Assembly: GCF_001562115.1 (NCBI RefSeq) | Contig: NZ_CP013926.1 | Coordinates: 2,418,001 to 2,482,000, forward strand | Length of the DNA stretch: 64,000 nt | Reading direction: 5' to 3' | Source: Alteromonas stellipolaris | Lineage (GTDB): Bacteria; Pseudomonadota; Gammaproteobacteria; Enterobacterales; Alteromonadaceae | Shown: positions 58,698 to 64,000 of the stretch, in pieces | Layout of the letters: the number at the start of each line of letters is the position of its first letter | How positions within the stretch are numbered: position 1 is the stretch's first letter | Program-made: the position numbers and the translations under genes | Notes under the pieces: model-generated | The model's database searches: none | Told to the model about the DNA's origin: nothing | The model's input: only the letters and a program-made list of their open reading frames with translations

Positions 58698-60467
58698 CTA
58701 CTCTTCAGTATCGGTATTACTGTCTGAATTTGTAGAGGTAGCAGCATCTGCAGGTGCCTCACTCGCATTAATTTCACCACTGGCTTTGTGGCTTTCGTAG
58801 GCTGCAAGCCATTGCCCTGCTTCTTGTGGCTGTCCGTTTTTATGAAATGCTTGGAACAAGTTCATTGAAATAGGGCGCTGCGCCGCTGGGTTCGCTAATT
58901 GCTCTTGCCACAACGATAAATACAAATCAGGAATTACACCACTATCATGGTGCTCCATAAACGTGATCACGCGGCTAGGCTTGTAGCTGGTTACGTTTAT
59001 TGCACCACAGGTTTTAGCCGTACCTACCCGTAAAGGTAAAAACTCTTCTTTGGCTTTTGTTTCCCATCGATTTACCGTGTTTTGAGGATGATAAGCAATG
59101 GCACCGTCCATAGTTAGATTAGGCGGAGCAAACGTGTTCAACCCTTCTTTGGAGCAGTAACGCCTCGCAGCATTGCGTGACAACGCATATTCGTCAATAA
59201 AGCCCGAGAAGTGCGCCAGCTCGTGCACCATCACTGAGTAAGCATCACTTATATCTAAGTACATCACCCCATTTTGAACATTGGCTTTACCCTGCTCTGA
59301 TACCACGATGGCGTGGGTAATATCCCGCGCTTTTACAATGGGAGCGAGCGGCTTCACGTTACAGGCAAGATTACCTTGCCCTTGAAAATTAGCGTTACAG
59401 TCAAGCACGTTATTTTCAAGCCATATAGGCGGCGCAATACATAGTGGAAGTTCGCTTAGCCGCTCATCATTCTTATAGTCTTTGTATAACTTATCCGCAC
59501 GAGCAATCGTCGCTAAAGACGTGGCCACAAGTTGTATTCGTTGATGGCACATTGTATTTGATTGCCATGCATATTGAGGCACGTTAGAAGGCGTTGTTGG
59601 GCTGTATCGCTTGATAACAGACGCCATTTGCTGCGCTAGTTTGTGACCTTCTTTGGCCGCACGCTGAATAAACCCCTTTGCTTCTTCACGATTGTTTTCA
59701 TCCCACAGCAACCTGCCATACTTAAATGCACTTTGCATATCTTGCATTGCTGTTTTTTGAAGCCAAGGCTTGGCCAATCCTGGTTGAGCGTGTAATAGAT
59801 ACCAATCGGCGAGTGCCGCTTGTGCTGGCATATAACCTTGTTCAGCCGCTCTTATTAACCATTTCTCTCGTTTTTCAGAGTTTTCAGTGGCCATGGCGAA
59901 AGCCAGCTGGGCTTCAGCAACGTTACCAAGAGCAGCTAAGCGAACGAGCCGGTCGGAAGCGGCCTCTTCACCAAGTAGCTGGTACAGAGCCCATGCTGCG
60001 TCAGCGTTATTAATTGAGGCTAGCTGCTCAAGCCAATATTGGGCGTTGTTTTTACTTGCTAGCGTAATAAGAAGGCTTTGCGCTTCTTCGCTGGCACTAT
60101 CGTTGCCTTGACTTGTAGCAGATTGATCATGATTTTGCGCCGCAAGCCAAAGCAGCGCGTAAACGCTTTGCTTTAATGGTTGGGCGTCATTTAATGGAGA
60201 TGGTTTATTCGCAGACGCACTAGACGTTAAATCAGCGCTAGCTGTATCAGAGTCAGCCGCATCAGAGCCAGTTGAATCAGAAACAGTTTGTTCGGGAGTG
60301 AATGACTCGGGTAAATCAGGCTCAGTTGAGAGAGATTCGGCTGCAAGAAATTGCTTGTCGTAAGCGTGTATTGCCGAAGTAGCATTACGCACTAACTGCT
60401 GTGTGTAACGGCCGCTGTCGCCGGCTATCAGCAACAACGCTATTATCGCTAGTGTTAATCCACGCAT
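58698..60467 (-). CDS. Sel1-repeat protein with C-terminal HELAH metallopeptidase-like motif
   Basis: 589 residues; I do not recognise a named family. A short N-terminal hydrophobic helix (LTLAIIALLLIAGD) suggests a signal anchor. A linker of about 50 residues rich in S, T, D and A follows, then Sel1-like repeats (about residues 150-300: WLIRAAEQGYMPAQAALADWY, GFIQRAAKEGHKLAQQM). The C-terminal half has VMVHELAHFSGFIDEY (HELAH at about 413-417) and conserved-looking Cys-containing strands (SMCHQRI-like NTMCHQRIQLV). HExxH with a downstream acidic residue suits a zinc peptidase, but I infer this. It lies 13 bp after nlpI, so probably one operon. Confidence 0.8.
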   Translation of the reverse strand: MRGLTLAIIALLLIAGDSGRYTQQLVRNATSAIHAYDKQFLAAESLSTEPDLPESFTPEQTVSDSTGSDAADSDTASADLTSSASANKPSPLNDAQPLKQSVYALLWLAAQNHDQSATSQGNDSASEEAQSLLITLASKNNAQYWLEQLASINNADAAWALYQLLGEEAASDRLVRLAALGNVAEAQLAFAMATENSEKREKWLIRAAEQGYMPAQAALADWYLLHAQPGLAKPWLQKTAMQDMQSAFKYGRLLWDENNREEAKGFIQRAAKEGHKLAQQMASVIKRYSPTTPSNVPQYAWQSNTMCHQRIQLVATSLATIARADKLYKDYKNDERLSELPLCIAPPIWLENNVLDCNANFQGQGNLACNVKPLAPIVKARDITHAIVVSEQGKANVQNGVMYLDISDAYSVMVHELAHFSGFIDEYALSRNAARRYCSKEGLNTFAPPNLTMDGAIAYHPQNTVNRWETKAKEEFLPLRVGTAKTCGAINVTSYKPSRVITFMEHHDSGVIPDLYLSLWQEQLANPAAQRPISMNLFQAFHKNGQPQEAGQWLAAYESHKASGEINASEAPADAATSTNSDSNTDTEE

Positions 60468-60480
60468 TATTTAGGCGCTG

Positions 60481-61374
60481 TTACTCTTCAGCGTCTGACG
60501 AACTTTGACGAAGGCGGTTAAGCTCCATGCGAGCGTAACGATGCTCAACATAATCGAAGACGTTGGTGCTTAGCGCCAACTTAAAGTAGTTAGAAGCTAT
60601 ACCATTGTTACCGTCTTGGCTATGGTACTTCCCTAAATAAAAGTAGGCTTCACATAACCTGTCGGTTAACGCTTTTTGACTCTTTACACCGTCAAGTAGC
60701 GAATTAAGCACTGCGTTTTCATCCACCACGCCTAAAAATAGATCGGTTAGTGTCGTCGCCCAATGTTCGTTATTTAATTCTGGGCGAATAGCCGCTAAAT
60801 AAGCCTGACCTTCTTCTGGCGACAAATCATAATGGGCAAAATACGCCCACAACGCCCGAAACGGGTCAGAATTATCTTTTTGCAAAAACAAGCCTAAATC
60901 TTCGACAGCCAGTTCGGCTCTACCGCCGTAATACAAGGCAATGCCGCGATTTAAAAAAGCGAAATCGTATTCAGGGTTAATTTCTAGCGTAGAATCGAAG
61001 GAATCGTAGGCTTGAATAAAGTCGCTTTGCTGAATGTAGTGAATACCCATTGAATTATAGGCTTCTGCAAAATCGGGCTTAAGATTAATGGCCTGACTGT
61101 AGTCAAACTGCGCTAGCCCACCTAACCCAACGCTGTCATATAGCATTCCGCGCTGTAGGTGAAGCTCTGCTTTGTCTTCGTCAGACAAGGCACTGCTACC
61201 CAAAATTTGATTGTAACGGGCAATAGCCATTTCAGAGCGAGGATTAACTGGCGCAGGCTCTGCTAACAGTAAATTACCCATTTGTGGTTGGCGAGAAACT
61301 TCTGGAGTTTGTGCACAACCGCCTAAAATACCAACAGATATGAAAAAAAAGATGAGACTAACGTTTCGACGCAT
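60481..61374 (-). CDS. nlpI: Lipoprotein NlpI
   Basis: 297 residues. Signal peptide with lipobox LGGC, then TPR repeats (AELHLQRGMLYDSVGLGGLAQFDYSQAINLKPDFAEAYNSMGIHY; FLNRGIALYYGGRAELAVEDL). In E. coli NlpI is an outer-membrane lipoprotein that works with Prc and with peptidoglycan endopeptidases. The protein is full length. It is the upstream partner of the Sel1/HELAH protein on the same strand. Confidence 0.92.
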   Translation of the reverse strand: MRRNVSLIFFFISVGILGGCAQTPEVSRQPQMGNLLLAEPAPVNPRSEMAIARYNQILGSSALSDEDKAELHLQRGMLYDSVGLGGLAQFDYSQAINLKPDFAEAYNSMGIHYIQQSDFIQAYDSFDSTLEINPEYDFAFLNRGIALYYGGRAELAVEDLGLFLQKDNSDPFRALWAYFAHYDLSPEEGQAYLAAIRPELNNEHWATTLTDLFLGVVDENAVLNSLLDGVKSQKALTDRLCEAYFYLGKYHSQDGNNGIASNYFKLALSTNVFDYVEHRYARMELNRLRQSSSDAEE

Positions 61375-61503
61375 GGTAAAAAAGCATTCTTAAGTAAGAA
61401 AAAACATCCCGCGTTACAGATGCGTAAGCGGCTTTATATGCCGCCAACCTTCTCGCATTTAGTGTAAAAAGTAAAGTTATAAGTCGGGAGAATGTAGGTA
61501 GTT

Positions 61504-61911
61504 ATGGATAATAAAAAGATAAAAAAACTAATAGAACAAGCACAAGAAGTTCAACAACACTCGCACTCACCTTATTCTAATTTCAAAGTAGGTGCTGCTG
61601 TACTTACTGAGTCAGGTGATATTTTTGCAGGCTGCAACGTAGAAAGTGCCGCTTACCCGCTAAGTCAATGTGCTGAAGCCAGCGCCATTGGAAATATGGT
61701 TAGTCACGGCCACAAGCGCATTCATTCTATTGTGGTGGCGAGTCAGAACGACGAGTTTTGCTTTCCTTGCGGAGGCTGTCGACAAAAAATTGCAGAGTTT
61801 GCACCGGATGACACCCCTGTGGTGATGGTTACCAAATCTGGTGAAACCCACGAAACCACCATTGGTGAATTACTGCCCAATGCTTTTAGGGCGCATGACT
61901 TAGGCAAGTAA
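61504..61911 (+). CDS. cdd: Cytidine deaminase
   Basis: 135 residues, the short homotetrameric form. It deaminates cytidine to uridine. Zinc and proton-shuttle residues: CAEASAIGN (Cys and catalytic Glu) and PCGGCRQKIAEF (two Cys). The start SPYSNFKVGAAVLTESG binds substrate. It is divergent from nlpI and is followed by the sigma/anti-sigma group in the other direction. Confidence 0.95.
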   Translation: MDNKKIKKLIEQAQEVQQHSHSPYSNFKVGAAVLTESGDIFAGCNVESAAYPLSQCAEASAIGNMVSHGHKRIHSIVVASQNDEFCFPCGGCRQKIAEFAPDDTPVVMVTKSGETHETTIGELLPNAFRAHDLGK

Positions 61912-62087
61912 TAGGTAAATAGCTACGTTCAAACATAGTGTCTTACGCGGTTATTTTTAGTCATAACACCGCGTAAGGCTTGCGTTTTTCACCTGTTTTA
62001 ATGCTACGTTTCCAGCCCTCATCTTTCTATGTTATGCATTGCCTATTTTACACTCAATTAGCGCGCACTCTTAATTCATACGTCTTA

Positions 62088-62702
62088 TCAGCACATTCTC
62101 GGCGCCCCAGAACGAGTAATGTTCAAGATCAATCCGTTTTGATTAAACGCTAATGCGACTTGATCGCCAATTTCTATGCCCGTGGCGATACGCTGATGCT
62201 CCCTCATACTCGCTACTAGATTATCAGAAAGGGTGATTTGCTTTGACGAGCAGTCGACTAACGTCCATTGATTATCTATGTTCGTAAGTGTTGCTACGCT
62301 TGTTCTTACGGTGTTCAATGTGGCTGCCTGTTGTTCGTAAGCTCTGCTGTAAGCCTTATATTTCTTGCTGTAATCGTTAATATTAACATCAGCTATTTCA
62401 TCACTAAAACCGTGTACTTCAAGTGCAACATCTATAATGTCAATATTTGCTGTATTACTTACCTGGCTTTTAAAGTCGTAAATGCCAACCAACACCACCA
62501 ACACAAATGCGGCCGCGCCAAATGCAAACCAGTCTTTATGCCAACCCCGTAAGAGTTGCCAAAAGCGTACCCCTTTTGCAGTACGTGAATTTTCATGGTG
62601 CTTGGCATTACTTATCACATTACGTTTAATACGGCTTGGCACCTTACGTTGACGCTTACTGTGCTGATATGCCTGACGGAACTGTTCATTTTCGTCGTTC
62701 AT
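62088..62702 (-). CDS. Membrane-anchored putative anti-sigma factor
   Basis: 204 residues. A basic cytoplasmic N-terminus (SKRQRKVPSRIKRNVISNAKHH), one membrane helix (WFAFGAAAFVLVVLVGIYDF), and a periplasmic C-terminus ending with a Cys. There is no recognisable anti-sigma domain such as a zinc motif. The assignment rests on the 4-bp overlap (ATGA) with the sigma factor upstream, the usual arrangement of anti-sigma pairs. Confidence 0.65.
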   Translation of the reverse strand: MNDENEQFRQAYQHSKRQRKVPSRIKRNVISNAKHHENSRTAKGVRFWQLLRGWHKDWFAFGAAAFVLVVLVGIYDFKSQVSNTANIDIIDVALEVHGFSDEIADVNINDYSKKYKAYSRAYEQQAATLNTVRTSVATLTNIDNQWTLVDCSSKQITLSDNLVASMREHQRIATGIEIGDQVALAFNQNGLILNITRSGAPRMC

Positions 62703-63265
62703 GATTGTGACTCCAATGCTTTTCTAAGCTTTTCCCTTGCATAACGAAGACGTGTTTTAACTGTCTCATGAGGGACACAACAAATTGTGCTTATCTCATG
62801 CACGCTGAACCCTTCTTGCTGCAAGGAGAACGCTTCTTTTTGCTCGAAAGGTAACCGCTTTAATAGTTGGTGAAAGTCTGGGATATCATCTAATACGGCG
62901 CTATCTGACACCAAGTTTTCAACTTGATTACAATGGCTATTTTGTTGATGTTGTTTTCTAAGTTCGTCTAACAGGGCGTTGCGTCCAAGGGTAAAAAGCC
63001 AGCCCAAGAATTTTCCTTCATGGCGATACAAGTGCTTTTTTTCTATTACCTTTAGCCAAGTTCTTTGGGTTATATCGGCTGCCATATCGGCGTTACTCAA
63101 CACCAACAGATAGTAATACAGTGCATTGCTATGTTGGTCGTATAAACGAGACAAGACTTTGGGTTCCCCGGTACGCGCATATTGTTCCATTAAGCTTTCA
63201 TCGCTTAAGGGAGCACTAAACCAATCTTTTACTGATATCAGCAGCCCTGCTCTGGCATAACTCAT
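62699..63265 (-). CDS. ECF-type RNA polymerase sigma factor
   Basis: 188 residues. Region 2: LYDQHSNALYYYLLVLSNADMAADITQRTWLKVIEKK (core binding and -10 recognition); region 4: LPFEQKEAFSLQQEGFSVHEISTICCVPHETVKTRLRYAREKLRKAL (helix-turn-helix for -35). No region 1 or 3, as expected of ECF sigmas. ATG at 63265 has AAGGGAG upstream. It overlaps the membrane protein by four bases and lies about 55 bp after a TonB-family gene. Confidence 0.9.
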   Translation of the reverse strand: MSYARAGLLISVKDWFSAPLSDESLMEQYARTGEPKVLSRLYDQHSNALYYYLLVLSNADMAADITQRTWLKVIEKKHLYRHEGKFLGWLFTLGRNALLDELRKQHQQNSHCNQVENLVSDSAVLDDIPDFHQLLKRLPFEQKEAFSLQQEGFSVHEISTICCVPHETVKTRLRYAREKLRKALESQS

Positions 63266-63320
63266 ACGCGTACTCCCTTAATTACCTTTAAGAACAAACA
63301 AAACTAATTAAAACGTATTA

Positions 63321-63968
63321 TTACCGTGCGGATTCAAAACGAAAATCTAATACAACAAACATATCATGCTGAGCCACTGGCACACCATTTTCTATTTTTG
63401 GTTTATATTTCCATTTAGACAAGGCTCGACGGGCTGCACGGTCAAACACACGCTTTGGCTCGGAACCAATGATATGAATATCTTGTACCGTACCATTAGA
63501 CGCTACAGTAAAACCTAACTTAACCCACCCTTCTGTACCATTTCGCAACGCCTCTTGGGGAAAGGTTGGATCTACCCGAAATTGCGGAGAAGCTTGCATA
63601 TCCCTTTTCCCACTTTGAAAATTGGGATTTATATTTACCGTATTGTTTGTAAATTGAGGGGTAAACTTAAACGTTGTATCGGTATCATTGGGCGTAGGAT
63701 CCGCTTTGGGTATTTCCATAGGCGGCTGTGCTACAGGCTTCTCCATGGGTTTTATAGGCGTACGCACAATCACTTCAGGATCATCCAAGGCTAGTACTAC
63801 TGGCCCAACAGTCTGATATTCAGTAACTTTGCTGCCAACCTGATTATTCTCAATTAACTTAGCCATTACGACGAACAAACCAAAGGTGATAAGTATACTC
63901 ATCGCTATGTAAATAAGTGGCTTAACGCTAAAGGGTCGAAATACATTATGTTGTGTAAAAGCGTTCAT
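63321..63968 (-). CDS. TonB-family energy transducer protein
   Basis: 215 residues. A basic N-terminus and one membrane helix (YIAMSILITFGLFVVMAKLI), a P/K-rich periplasmic stretch (PIKPMEKPVAQPPMEIPKADPTPN), and the C-terminal TonB domain (PTFPQEALRNGTEGWVKLGFTV; VFDRAARRALSKWKYKPK). TonB proteins pass proton-motive energy to outer-membrane receptors such as the two in this window, but it is not proved that this one serves them. The ATG at 63968 has GGAGAG upstream. The gene leads the group with the ECF sigma and its partner. Confidence 0.9.
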   Translation of the reverse strand: MNAFTQHNVFRPFSVKPLIYIAMSILITFGLFVVMAKLIENNQVGSKVTEYQTVGPVVLALDDPEVIVRTPIKPMEKPVAQPPMEIPKADPTPNDTDTTFKFTPQFTNNTVNINPNFQSGKRDMQASPQFRVDPTFPQEALRNGTEGWVKLGFTVASNGTVQDIHIIGSEPKRVFDRAARRALSKWKYKPKIENGVPVAQHDMFVVLDFRFESAR

Positions 63969-64000
63969 ATTGCTCTCCTGTTTTCTTACATAACGTAACA

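Overview
The window looks like chromosomal DNA of a marine gammaproteobacterium of the Alteromonadaceae (Alteromonas or a close relative). The evidence is the gene content and order: comEC-msbA-lpxK-trm112-kdsB, smc-zipA-ligA, and divergent gltA / sdhCDAB-sucABCD. TonB-dependent receptors paired with a tryptophan-halogenase-like flavoprotein and secreted GH13 enzymes also fit. I see no rRNA, tRNA, CRISPR array, insertion sequence or prophage.

Positions 1-20600 (minus strand) form a maltodextrin/starch utilisation region. It holds an SLC45-type MFS transporter cut by the left edge, two GH13 amylase-family enzymes, a very large lipoprotein pullulanase with three C-terminal repeat modules, two TonB-dependent receptors and a halogenase-like flavoprotein. 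Four copies of a 14-bp near-palindrome (TGCATACGTATTCA, one of them TCCATACGTATTCA) each lie upstream of one of these transcription units, so they are probably operators of one regulon. Three apparently unrelated genes interrupt the region at 5103-7625: an exosortase-type acyltransferase homologue, a SpoU rRNA/tRNA methylase and a patatin.

Positions 20835-32817 encode TCA-cycle enzymes: sucABCD and sdhCDAB on the minus strand and gltA on the plus strand. A terminator lies between sdhB and sucA, another after sucD and another after gltA. SucB carries two lipoyl domains.

Positions 32890-42951 are mixed housekeeping and small genes: DUF3429, phosphomannomutase, glutathionyl-hydroquinone reductase, tcdA, an unknown 135-aa protein, DUF2919, a lipoprotein hydrolase, rimO and an SDR. 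This region also contains a broken lhgO (L-2-hydroxyglutarate oxidase) in which the N-terminal 111 codons and about 29 C-terminal codons remain in one frame, separated by a stop, with the centre missing.

Positions 43181-49580 are the lipid A/KDO export and synthesis operon with comEC. Positions 50364-58693 hold ligA, zipA, smc and divergent cysZ. Positions 58698-64000 hold a Sel1-repeat protein with an HELAH motif, nlpI, cdd, and an ECF sigma factor / membrane-anchored putative anti-sigma pair next to a TonB-family protein.

The least-explained items are the four-site palindrome regulon, the halogenase-like enzyme in a sugar locus, the deleted lhgO, an exact rRNA-type boxA sequence far from any visible rRNA gene (43099-43110), and the Sel1/HELAH protein.
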